Under the pieces are notes generated by a model. The model saw only the letters and a list, made by a program, of their open reading frames with translations, ran no database searches and had not been told where the DNA came from. From the NCBI GenBank assembly GCA_028285545.1, contig JANQPA010000018.1:248001-312000 (forward strand): a stretch of DNA of 64,000 nucleotides. The letters are read 5' to 3'. A program made the translations under genes and the position numbers. Positions 52,283 through 59,999 of the stretch are shown here, in pieces. This DNA is from Saprospiraceae bacterium (lineage in GTDB: Bacteria > Bacteroidota > Bacteroidia > Chitinophagales > Saprospiraceae). How positions within the stretch are numbered: the first letter of the stretch is position 1; each line of letters starts with the position of its first letter.

Positions 52283-52305
52283 AATAGTTAACTAAATTAA
52301 CTATT
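52283..52305. promoter_or_regulatory. Putative MarR operator between divergent genes
   Basis: AATAGTTAA (52283-52291) and its exact reverse complement (52297-52305) around CTAAA. A 25-base part (52285-52309) is identical to 56430-56454 in the other divergent promoter of this region. An additional TAGTTAATCATTTTAAT half-site lies upstream. Size and symmetry fit a MarR dimer, and a MarR gene lies at 57368-57901. Confidence 0.65.
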
Positions 52306-52339
52306 TTTATTACAATTCAAATATCTTTTCCAAAATTTT

Positions 52340-53749
52340 ATGCTAAAACGATTCTTTACAGTTGATAATCAGTGTTTGCATGTCAGAATTATGGGGAAAG
52401 GTCCTCCTATTTTACTGCTTCACGCCTCACCAAGCTCATCAAAAATGATGATCCCCTTGATGCAGCAATTATCCTCTCATTTCACTGTAATTGCGCCTGA
52501 CACTCCGGGCTATGGTTTATCCTTGCCTTTAAATTACACTTTTAATGAAGTGGCCGATTATGCTGAATTTTACATAAAATTTGCGAATCAATTGGAATTA
52601 AAAAAATGGAGTGTTTATGGTACTGCTACCGGAGCACAAATTGCCATTAGAATGGGACTCAATTACCCAGGGCGCATAGATCATTTATTCCTGGATAATG
52701 CTGCCCATTTTGATGATGAACTAAGAAAATCAATCTTACAAAGCTATTTTCCAGATTTAAGTCCACAAGCTGATGGCAGCCATCTAGCTAAATTATGGAC
52801 TATGGTAAGAGATCTGTTTGTATTTTTTCCCTGGTCATTTAGGGCAGATCAATACCGCCTCCAAAGTCCGTTTCCACCTGTTCAGGTTTTGCAAGCAGTA
52901 GCAATAGATTTTTTACAGGCGGGTGCCAATTACCATCTTGCTTATCGAGCTGCCTTTAAGCATGAAAAAGCAGAATTTGTTCAAGAACTTTCAGTTCCTA
53001 CTACCATTTTTAATTGGGAAGCGAGCATTGTAAAGCCATATGTAGTTCAATTGCTTCAGCATGATTTGCCCAATAATGTTGTAGTGATAAAAACCAAGGC
53101 CGATCGTTTAGAGCGATTACAAAAAATGTCAGAACACATTAAAAGTAAGATAAACTCAAATGAAGCTTCCCTTAGCTTTTCAAAAAACAATGAAGGAAAT
53201 CAGGGTTATTTTCACTTGAAAAAAGGCGCTATCCATTATTTTCGATCTAGGTATAAGGACGGAATTCCTCATATCTTGCTTCATGACTTCCGCAGTTCCG
53301 CTGCTGTCTTATTGAAAAAAATGGAGGAATATTTTCCCAATACAAATGTTTTTGCCGTAAACCTTCCAGGGCATGGAGATTCTGATCATTTTGACCTGGA
53401 ACCAGATCCAACCATATTTGCACAATTTATCTATAAAATTCTGACAAAAGCAGGGTTTTCTAAATTTACCGTATCTGGATTAGGATGGTCCAGGCAAATA
53501 GCCAATATTTTAAATCATCAGTATGGAGTTGGAGTTAAAACATTTAGAGGTCCTGACCAGCTGCCTCTCCCTCCGATTCAAGCAGATGAATATGGAATGC
53601 ATCTTTTTAAAGGCTGGTTTTACCTAAGAGATAGGGCATTGTTTGAGAATGCAGAAAAAAAGAAAGGGATTAAGTCTCCCCATAATGCTTTGGATGATGC
53701 TGAATTTTTACAAACTCAATTGACTGAATGGTTGAAATGCAAGTATTAG
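52340..53749 (+). CDS. Tandem alpha/beta-hydrolase-fold protein without serine nucleophiles
   Basis: 469 aa, two consecutive hydrolase-fold domains. Domain 1 (1-250): PPILLLHASPSSSKMM oxyanion strand, then VIAPDTPGYGLS, and the nucleophile elbow G94-T-A-T-G, with alanine at the serine position. Domain 2 (about 290-469): ILLHDFRSSAAV, AVNLPGHGDSD, and elbow G380-L-G-W-S, with glycine in the nucleophile position. So neither domain shows the usual catalytic serine. I recall relatives with a histidine in the domain-1 elbow, so the family may work by another mechanism or be non-catalytic. It is the first gene of a three-gene plus-strand operon. Confidence 0.75.
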   Translation: MLKRFFTVDNQCLHVRIMGKGPPILLLHASPSSSKMMIPLMQQLSSHFTVIAPDTPGYGLSLPLNYTFNEVADYAEFYIKFANQLELKKWSVYGTATGAQIAIRMGLNYPGRIDHLFLDNAAHFDDELRKSILQSYFPDLSPQADGSHLAKLWTMVRDLFVFFPWSFRADQYRLQSPFPPVQVLQAVAIDFLQAGANYHLAYRAAFKHEKAEFVQELSVPTTIFNWEASIVKPYVVQLLQHDLPNNVVVIKTKADRLERLQKMSEHIKSKINSNEASLSFSKNNEGNQGYFHLKKGAIHYFRSRYKDGIPHILLHDFRSSAAVLLKKMEEYFPNTNVFAVNLPGHGDSDHFDLEPDPTIFAQFIYKILTKAGFSKFTVSGLGWSRQIANILNHQYGVGVKTFRGPDQLPLPPIQADEYGMHLFKGWFYLRDRALFENAEKKKGIKSPHNALDDAEFLQTQLTEWLKCKY

Positions 53750-53751
53750 TT

Positions 53752-54690
53752 ATGAAAAACCTATTCATTTCCATCAGTATCTTTTTATGCTTAGTTTCTT
53801 GTAATAACATCGAGAAAAATTATTCTGTTATGGATACCACCATGGATCAAATCGCTAAGCAGCTGGAAGGAGAATTTAATAATTTCCAACAATGTTGGCA
53901 GGAGAATACAAATGAAGCGATTCATCGAGTAAAAATAGAGGCTCCCCACCAACATATCCATTCAAAATTTAAGGCTTTTGAAATTGAAGGCGAGGATGAT
54001 TTATATTTTGCCCTTACCCATAGGGAAGGAAGAGATAGCAACAAGATCCTCAAGCAAGAAATCTGGCATTTTTGGCAAGATAAAGAAGCAGGAAATACTC
54101 TTTCAGAAAGATACGCTCTGTCCATTAATACAAAAATTCCTCAATCTGTTGCTGATTTAGGTGATGCTGAGCCAGGAATTTTGACTTGGAGAATAAATGA
54201 AAATAGCCTTCAGGCCCAAACAGAAAATCAAGATTTGGTTATTACTATTGAGGAAGATGCTTTAACCATTACAGGAAAACAAACCTTGTTTGAAAATGCC
54301 GAAATTGTTCCCTATCGGATGTTAAGGTGTCGATTCTTTTCTGGCTGGATTGAATATCCCTTACCCGAAAATCCAGATAGTACTTTTAGAATGGGAAATT
54401 TAAAGCTTCATGATCAAGGCGGCATTATTCAATTGACTTTAGAAGATGGAACCAAAAGTGATTATAGTGTTGAACTCACCCAGCTAGTTTATGGCAAACA
54501 AATTGCCATAATGAAACTGGCCGTTTACCAAGAACCATTCGAAAATATCGATTATAACAGCAGAGCCATCAGCTATGCCTGGACCAGTCCTGAAGCCAAA
54601 AGATTGGGCATCAATTTGCGCAAAATTGTATCTGGATGGACTCTGATTGAACCAGGTTTTATTAATTCAAATAATATGAATCAGGAGTAA
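53752..54690 (+). CDS. Lipoprotein weakly resembling CpeT/CpcT
   Basis: 312 aa when started at the ATG at 53752 (MKNLFISISIFLCLVSC, lipobox at the cysteine 17), two bases after the hydrolase stop. The mature N-terminus DQIAKQLEGEFNNFQQCWQ resembles the entry of CpcT/CpeT chromophore-lyase proteins (L-x-G-x-F-x-N-x-x-Q), followed by FALTHREG and IWHFWQDK strands as in that beta-barrel. The last 100 residues are additional and have no match that I know. The next gene encodes a shorter protein with a similar entry motif. The fold call is tentative; a lipocalin-like ligand binder is the best guess. Confidence 0.55.
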   Translation: MKNLFISISIFLCLVSCNNIEKNYSVMDTTMDQIAKQLEGEFNNFQQCWQENTNEAIHRVKIEAPHQHIHSKFKAFEIEGEDDLYFALTHREGRDSNKILKQEIWHFWQDKEAGNTLSERYALSINTKIPQSVADLGDAEPGILTWRINENSLQAQTENQDLVITIEEDALTITGKQTLFENAEIVPYRMLRCRFFSGWIEYPLPENPDSTFRMGNLKLHDQGGIIQLTLEDGTKSDYSVELTQLVYGKQIAIMKLAVYQEPFENIDYNSRAISYAWTSPEAKRLGINLRKIVSGWTLIEPGFINSNNMNQE

Positions 54691-55269
54691 ATGATTATGA
54701 AAACAGCATTTCACTACATTCAGGAATATCTCATTGGTGATTTTGACAATCAGAATCAAATCGATAAGGAAAGATCTCAGGGAAAGCAAATCCACCCTTA
54801 CGCCAAACATGTTACCCGCGATTTTAATCACCGAATTCATGGATTACCTGAAAATTTTGAAGGGAGTTTTATTCTGGAAGAAAGCTATTATCAATATCCT
54901 GACAAAGAACTAGAAATCAAACCCTTACTGTTTTTATTTGAACATGTACTTGATGATCAGGTCCGGCTGAATTCTATGCAAATTCCGGATACGTGGGACA
55001 AGGCTGATGTAAGAAATGATAATCCTGACCTTTCTTTCCATTTTCAGGATTTAAAACCTTCTGACCGCTTCCGACCGGCCATCTACTATTTCTTTGGTGA
55101 TCATTTTAAAGTGAATGCGCCTAATGATTTGGGCAATGGCATGCGGTTTACGCTTATCGAAACCCTTAGAAAAGATCGATTGGAAGTAATGGAGTTGTTG
55201 GAGAAAGATGGGCAGAGATTGACACCTTATGATACGCCGATTATTTATGAACGGATTGAGGATTCTTAA
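54691..55269 (+). CDS. Cytosolic protein with CpeT-like entry motif
   Basis: 192 aa, starting directly after the lipoprotein stop (ATG 54691 or 54697). HYIQEYLIGDFDNQNQIDKE has the same L-x-G-D-F-x-N-Q pattern as the upstream lipoprotein, and FEGSFILEESYYQYPDKE corresponds to the FxVEQxY strand of CpeT. There is no signal peptide, so the pair would have one exported and one cytosolic member. The C-terminus (LTPYDTPIIYERIED) is short. In this non-phototroph it cannot be a bilin lyase for phycobiliproteins; a small-molecule binding role in the catabolic cluster is possible. Confidence 0.55.
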   Translation: MIMKTAFHYIQEYLIGDFDNQNQIDKERSQGKQIHPYAKHVTRDFNHRIHGLPENFEGSFILEESYYQYPDKELEIKPLLFLFEHVLDDQVRLNSMQIPDTWDKADVRNDNPDLSFHFQDLKPSDRFRPAIYYFFGDHFKVNAPNDLGNGMRFTLIETLRKDRLEVMELLEKDGQRLTPYDTPIIYERIEDS

Positions 55270-55347
55270 TAGGTGGGATAGTAGAGCTAAATTTAAGGTC
55301 ATTCGGTTATTTTAAGCTTATATTGTCCACGCTGATCTCGCAAATGT

Positions 55348-55382
55348 ACTCATTACTCATTACCCATTACTCACTACTCAAT
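55348..55382 (+). repeat. Tandem 7-bp repeat, five copies
   Basis: ACTCATT ACTCATT, then ACCCATT, ACTCACT and ACTCAAT in register from 55348 to 55382. It overlaps the last codons of the nitrilase-like gene on the other strand and fills the convergent gap together with unremarkable DNA. Confidence 0.8.
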
Positions 55383-56402
55383 TATTCCTTTTTCTCCCAA
55401 CCTCTTTATAACCTCAGCCTGGATGCCAATAAAATCTTTTTTGGTGAAATCGGGATTATTGGAGATGGAATTGCTAGGATAAAAACTGTTGTTGCTGTAA
55501 TTAGAAGCATACAATTCAAATCTTTGTCGGGCAATAAAATTTCCCATTCCTATTCTTTTTCTGGCATGTCTTAAGGCGTTTAAATCAATGGAAGCATTAG
55601 CCACCATGCTTTCACCTGTGTCCGCTTCAGATAGAACCAAACCTTCATAGTTTACAATTTTTGATCCTCCATCAGTGGAGGCGAAAGGAATTCCGATGTC
55701 AGCAATACCGCCAGAGTTAGCAGAGATCACATAAGCCATATTTTCGATGGCTCTAGCCATTTTTGCCACATTTTTTTGACTGAGCAATTGACTACCAACT
55801 TCAGAGGAAGAATGAAGGAAAATTTCCGCCCCATTCATCATCAAGCATCTGGCAATTTCGGGATAGAGGATTTCTTCTGAAGCAATGCAAGCTAAATTGC
55901 CAATTTCCGTTTTGGCTACCGGAAAAATTACCTCCATGCCATATACTTCCAAATATTTATCCCAAACATCATGAGGAGTTGGGGCAAACATGGAGTTCAG
56001 TCGTCGATATCTTAGGATGACCTCACCACTAGGATCAATGATAAAGCTAGTTTGAAAATATAAATCTGGAAAATAAGGATCCAATTCATAGGCATTCCCC
56101 GACAAATAAATAGCATTATTTTGAGCCAGGCTTCCCAACTTCTCATATATCTTGCCATTGATTTCAATACAAGCTTTTTCACGCCAAGCTTCCAGGCTTT
56201 CGCCCATAGGGAAACTGGTAAGGAAATACTCAGGTAATACCACCAATCGAGTATCTGGACCGATAAAAGCTTTGGAAGCTCTAATTTGTTCTGATAATCG
56301 ACGGATGGTAGATTCCATAATAGTTTCTGCTTCTTTACGATCCTTAGCTTTATTTACGGCAGAACAGGTTACCTGGAGAGCTAGTGCTTTGTATGGCTTC
56401 AT
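55374..56402 (-). CDS. Nitrilase-superfamily carbon-nitrogen hydrolase
   Basis: 342 aa with the CN-hydrolase fold. The catalytic glutamate is in VVLPEYF (near 58) and the cysteine in LACIASEEILYPE (near 170). At the lysine position the sequence reads LRYRRLN (near 130), that is arginine where the superfamily has lysine. A second lysine could take over, or the assignment may be imprecise. Related enzymes cleave N-carbamoyl amino acids, nitriles or amides. It is divergent from the BASS transporter gene, and the shared promoter holds the putative MarR site. Together with HyuA/HyuB it suggests stepwise opening of a cyclic amide. Confidence 0.82.
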   Translation of the reverse strand: MKPYKALALQVTCSAVNKAKDRKEAETIMESTIRRLSEQIRASKAFIGPDTRLVVLPEYFLTSFPMGESLEAWREKACIEINGKIYEKLGSLAQNNAIYLSGNAYELDPYFPDLYFQTSFIIDPSGEVILRYRRLNSMFAPTPHDVWDKYLEVYGMEVIFPVAKTEIGNLACIASEEILYPEIARCLMMNGAEIFLHSSSEVGSQLLSQKNVAKMARAIENMAYVISANSGGIADIGIPFASTDGGSKIVNYEGLVLSEADTGESMVANASIDLNALRHARKRIGMGNFIARQRFELYASNYSNNSFYPSNSISNNPDFTKKDFIGIQAEVIKRLGEKGIIE

Positions 56403-56428
56403 GTCAGTTTAAATTGCTTCGATTATTT

Positions 56429-56450
56429 TTAGTTAACTAAATTAACTATT
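56429..56450. promoter_or_regulatory. Putative MarR operator, second site
   Basis: TAGTTAA, CTAAA, TTAACTA (56430-56448) with the flanking TTTTTA is identical over 25 bases to 52285-52309. It also contains the 14-bp palindrome TTTAGTTAACTAAA. It lies 22 bases before the start of the BASS transporter and 27 bases before that of the nitrilase-like gene. Confidence 0.65.
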
Positions 56451-56471
56451 TTTAATTCAAAAATATCCAAT

Positions 56472-57365
56472 ATGGAAAGTATTCTTTCGATAGTTCCACA
56501 ATTACTACAAATTTTATTATTTCTCATCATGTTTGGAATGGGAATGACTTTAACTGTTGGAGATTTTAAAAGAGTCGGACAATTCCCCAAAGCGGTAATC
56601 ATAGGATTAACCAATCAAATTATTCTTCTACCTTTAGTTGGGTTATTATTAATCAAAACCATTCCAATGGCTCCATATATTGCCATGGGTTTGATGATTG
56701 TAACGGCCTGTCCGGGAGGAGCTACCTCCAATGTAATTTCTCATTTATCGAAAGGGGATACTGCTCTTTCCATAACATTGACGGCTTTTTCCAGTGTAAT
56801 CACCATCTTTACCATTCCTTTCATCATTAATTTTGCCTTACTAGAAGTAATGGGTGAAGGAGGGAAATCAATACAATTACCTATTATAAATACCATTTTA
56901 AATATCATAAAACTTACAGCCCTGCCTGTTGCTTTGGGCATGTTAATAAACTATCGATTCCCAGTATTTTCCCAAAATAGCCGGAGTACGCTGGCATGGA
57001 TATCAGGGATATTCATTTTAATTGCTCTAGCTTTAATCGTTTTGAAACTAGCTGAGTTGGGGAACGTTTGGGATTTTATCAAGGCGGCGGGTATAGGAGT
57101 AATTTTATTAAACCTAATTACCTTGGGGATTGGATTTATCAGTTCAAAAATATTCGCCCTTGAAACTGCACAATCTATTACCATTTCAATTGAAAGTGGA
57201 ATGCAAAATAATGTTTTAGGAATGGCAATAGCTACAGCCCCTACCCTATTAAATAGTCCTCAAATGGCGGCCTCGGCTGGTGTATATGGAATTGTAATGT
57301 GTACTACAGGAATGATTTTAATTTATTTTTTTAGAAAAATGATCAAACCCGTTCCTAAGCAATAA
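56472..57365 (+). CDS. BASS family (bile acid:Na+ symporter-like) transporter
   Basis: 297 aa with about nine membrane helices. Family motifs are GMGMTLTVGDFKRVGQFPKAVIIG near 20-42, TACPGGATSNVISHLSKGDTALS near 78-100 (sodium-binding crossover), and ESGMQNNVLGMAIAT near 240-254. Members carry bile acids, keto acids or other organic anions with sodium. It lies alone on the plus strand, with the MarR gene converging three bases behind it. A role as importer of the substrate or exporter of an intermediate of the cluster is inferred from the shared operator. Confidence 0.9.
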   Translation: MESILSIVPQLLQILLFLIMFGMGMTLTVGDFKRVGQFPKAVIIGLTNQIILLPLVGLLLIKTIPMAPYIAMGLMIVTACPGGATSNVISHLSKGDTALSITLTAFSSVITIFTIPFIINFALLEVMGEGGKSIQLPIINTILNIIKLTALPVALGMLINYRFPVFSQNSRSTLAWISGIFILIALALIVLKLAELGNVWDFIKAAGIGVILLNLITLGIGFISSKIFALETAQSITISIESGMQNNVLGMAIATAPTLLNSPQMAASAGVYGIVMCTTGMILIYFFRKMIKPVPKQ

Positions 57366-57367
57366 AT

Positions 57368-57901
57368 CTAATCTTCATTTTGTATAGCATAAATGCGCTC
57401 ATACATTTTGGTAAGTGCCTCGGGATCTTCCAATTGATTTTTGGCATAGGTTGCGCATCGATCTATAAAATTGAGAAATTGCTGTTTTTCCTCATCACTG
57501 AATTGCTCTAAAAATGCTGAGTTGGCTTCCCTTCTAAGAGGTTCTATTTCTGTAATCAGCTGTTTGCCTTGTTTGGTAAGCTTTAATTTTTTTCGGCGAC
57601 GATCAGTTTCATCTTCAATTTGTTCCACTAAGCCTTTTTGAATTAAAATTTTCAGGATGTTGGTGATTCCAGGTCGGCTAACTTTAAGAGAATCTGCCAA
57701 TTCAGAAGCAAACATCCCCTCTGTATAATCCCCTTTTTCAATAAAAGGAATATTAGGGTCGTGAGCCAAATGAAGCAAAACAACATATTGTTGGGTAGTA
57801 ATTCCTGCAAATTTATAAATAAGGTCCCCTCTCAATCTGATCTGGCTAGTCAAATTGATTATGCTAAATAATAGGGAAGCATCAATACTTTTCTCAATCA
57901 T
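57368..57901 (-). CDS. MarR family transcriptional regulator
   Basis: 177 aa. The winged helix is clear: FASELADSLKVSRPGITNILKILIQKGLV (about 64-92) and the wing EDETDRRRKKLKLTKQG (about 96-112) with the conserved D-x-R-R. It should act as dimer and be released by a phenolic, amide or other small ligand. It is the last gene of the minus-strand hyu operon, nine bases after the SnoaL-like gene. The palindromes at 52.3 and 56.4 kb are its probable targets because they occur twice in this cluster. Its own operon has no such site visible inside the window. Confidence 0.9.
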   Translation of the reverse strand: MIEKSIDASLLFSIINLTSQIRLRGDLIYKFAGITTQQYVVLLHLAHDPNIPFIEKGDYTEGMFASELADSLKVSRPGITNILKILIQKGLVEQIEDETDRRRKKLKLTKQGKQLITEIEPLRREANSAFLEQFSDEEKQQFLNFIDRCATYAKNQLEDPEALTKMYERIYAIQNED

Positions 57902-57910
57902 CTTCTTTCG

Positions 57911-58327
57911 TTAAGGTTTCAGCCAATCGCCAATTCCATATGGATCATCCAATGCGGCTGAAACATGTTCATGTTTTATTTTCCAGCTGTTATCAAGTTT
58001 ACAAAGTACAAAAGTACTTCGAAAAACTTGAGAAAAAGTACGATTTTGCACTTCTACTGCTAATTCAACTACTCCTCCAACCCAGGCCATCGTTTCGGAT
58101 TCTTCTTTAAAAGGTCCTTCCACCCAGTTTATGGATTGGAGGGATAATCCTGATTCACAAAAATCTTTCCAGCCTTTTGAAATGTTTGCATGTCCTCGGT
58201 TGCTTAATCGGGGGCCTTCTAAAATGACGTACAATTCCTCAGAAGGGAAGTAGGCATTACTAATTCCAGCAGCATCTTTATTGATGATTAACTGGTAAAA
58301 ATTATTAATGGTGCTTACAGAATCCAT
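57911..58327 (-). CDS. SnoaL/DUF4440-like NTF2-fold protein
   Basis: 138 aa, single NTF2-like cone: INNFYQLIINKDAAGISNAYF at the start, HANISKGWKDF near 45-55, the long strand TFVLCKLDNSWKIKHEHVS (about 100-118). SnoaL_3 / calcium-dependent kinase association type domains have this form. Such proteins can be cyclases, isomerases or dehydratases, or have no activity. It lies six bases after the 121-aa gene and nine before marR, in the same transcript. Confidence 0.85.
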   Translation of the reverse strand: MDSVSTINNFYQLIINKDAAGISNAYFPSEELYVILEGPRLSNRGHANISKGWKDFCESGLSLQSINWVEGPFKEESETMAWVGGVVELAVEVQNRTFSQVFRSTFVLCKLDNSWKIKHEHVSAALDDPYGIGDWLKP

Positions 58328-58333
58328 AAGACT

Positions 58334-58699
58334 TTACATTTTATTGATGTCCTCGGCAATTTCCTCAACCGTCTTATCAGGATTTTGCAATTCTTCCATT
58401 TCCTGCTGAATAATACGAAGTACTCTTGATATGTATTCACTATGCCAAAGCTGTCTTTCCTCTTCTATTATGGCGCTATCAGGGACATAATGTTCAATTT
58501 CTTCTCTGCTCACAATCCCCTTTTTTTCCAAAAGCCTTTCCAGAGTATCTATGCGTTCTCTGGCCACAGCCAACTCTCCAGCAATGGCCATGGTAATATT
58601 AAGGACTCTTTCAACTGCAGGATCTTCAAAAAAATAGGGTCTTTTCCCTTTGGCTTTATTAGAAGCCAATTTTATATAATCAACGCTACTATTTTGCAT
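58334..58699 (-). CDS. Small conserved protein associated with hyu genes
   Basis: 121 aa, helical. KRPYFFEDPAVERVLNITMAIAGELAVARERIDTLERLLEKKGI, then SREEIEHYVPD and EEERQLWHSEYISRVLRIIQQE. I recall similar proteins next to hydantoinase-like and SDR genes in other phyla, but they are unnamed. The first half is probably a coiled-coil dimer. It lies between the methyltransferase and the SnoaL-like gene in the operon. It may be a structural partner of one of the enzymes; the function is unknown. Confidence 0.65.
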   Translation of the reverse strand: MQNSSVDYIKLASNKAKGKRPYFFEDPAVERVLNITMAIAGELAVARERIDTLERLLEKKGIVSREEIEHYVPDSAIIEEERQLWHSEYISRVLRIIQQEMEELQNPDKTVEEIAEDINKM

Positions 58700-58773
58700 T
58701 TTGATCGTAAATTTTTAGAAAAATAAAAACAAGTGTTTATTTGAAGAGACTATCCCTTATTCCTCCTTGCTTT

Positions 58774-59961
58774 TTAGTGCTTCCAGGCACCGAAAACATT
58801 CCAAACAGGGCTCCTTCCGTGATCTTCTGGTTCATCAGCCTTCGTTTTCCCATCATCGAGATCATTAATAGCTTTAACCCCAATTTGCATAAAATCTTCC
58901 TTATTGAAACCTGATTTAGTCATCAGTTCATCAGGCATAATATCGTGCATTTTGGACCAGAAAGGCTCACTATTATAATAGGCATCCCAATCACGGATGA
59001 ATTGCTCAAAAAGGCTCATCTCATCAGTATATTGAGGTTGTTCAATATGCAAGGTAATTCCGCCTGGCTTAAGCATTCTGTATATCTCTTCCATTATTTT
59101 ATATATAGACTTGCCACCTGTTTCGTGTAAAAACATAGTGGTCTGGATCCAGTCGAAGGATTCATCCTCAAAGGGGGTTTGAGAAGCCTCTACCTGCATA
59201 AAAGTCACATTCTTGATTCCCAAATCCATGGCTCTTGCATGACCATATCTCAACATTGGAGCCCCTGTATCAATAGCGATGATCTCAGCCTCCGGATAAG
59301 CCATAGCGATAGGCAAAACATTATGTCCCATCCCACAGCCGATATCCAGAATTCTCTTTGGCTTAAACTCAGAATGGGTGGTTTTCATCCAATGTGAAAT
59401 GGCCTTACCTCCGCCATCATTAAATTTACCCAATAAGCCGGCTGTTGTAACAAATACACCTGAATCATAATTAGCAGCTGCACTAACATCACCTTCAATC
59501 ACTTCTGTATGATAACTTCCCGGCATTAAATGATTATCGACCGCCAGCAAATATGGAGGTGGTTGACATTCCTTGTCTAAGATCAGGGTCTTTTTCCCTT
59601 TGTTGAGGCTTTCGGCTTTTTCTTTCAAATCTTCAGCCTGTCTTAAAACCAATGAACGGCCGGCCTGTTGTCTCATTTCCATGGTGCATCTGCGCAAAGC
59701 CGACCAGGCTTGATAGTGAGGATCTTTTTTCATGGCTTCTTTTACCTCTTCTCGGGTAGTGAAGCCTCTTCCGTGGTCTTTTTTAAAATCTGGCTCTACC
59801 CTTTTGTCAAAGGCCATTTGATTTCCTTGTGAAACATGAGCCAGGTGTTTATTCAAGCTTGCTAAAAAATTATATCGAGCTCTTTCATCATGGGTAGTTT
59901 CTGGCAGCATAGCGTGCTTAGCCATTTTATTCCACACCGGTGGTAAGTTTTTTGCAGCCAT
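58774..59961 (-). CDS. SAM-dependent methyltransferase
   Basis: 395 aa, larger than a bare methyltransferase. The SAM motif I is in RILDIGCGMGHNVLPIAMA (near 200-218), the acidic motif II EIIAIDTGAPML (about 226-236), then motif IV DWIQTTMFLHET. The N-terminal 190 residues are helical and unrecognised (KNLPPVWNKMAKHAMLPETT and a coiled part EDLKEKAESLNKGKK). It lies 38 bases after the HyuB gene, in the operon. It may methylate an intermediate of the pathway. The N-terminal extension might define the substrate. Confidence 0.83.
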   Translation of the reverse strand: MAAKNLPPVWNKMAKHAMLPETTHDERARYNFLASLNKHLAHVSQGNQMAFDKRVEPDFKKDHGRGFTTREEVKEAMKKDPHYQAWSALRRCTMEMRQQAGRSLVLRQAEDLKEKAESLNKGKKTLILDKECQPPPYLLAVDNHLMPGSYHTEVIEGDVSAAANYDSGVFVTTAGLLGKFNDGGGKAISHWMKTTHSEFKPKRILDIGCGMGHNVLPIAMAYPEAEIIAIDTGAPMLRYGHARAMDLGIKNVTFMQVEASQTPFEDESFDWIQTTMFLHETGGKSIYKIMEEIYRMLKPGGITLHIEQPQYTDEMSLFEQFIRDWDAYYNSEPFWSKMHDIMPDELMTKSGFNKEDFMQIGVKAINDLDDGKTKADEPEDHGRSPVWNVFGAWKH

Positions 59962-59999
59962 GTTTAAGTTTTATGTTATTATTTTTCAATTTTATCGTT

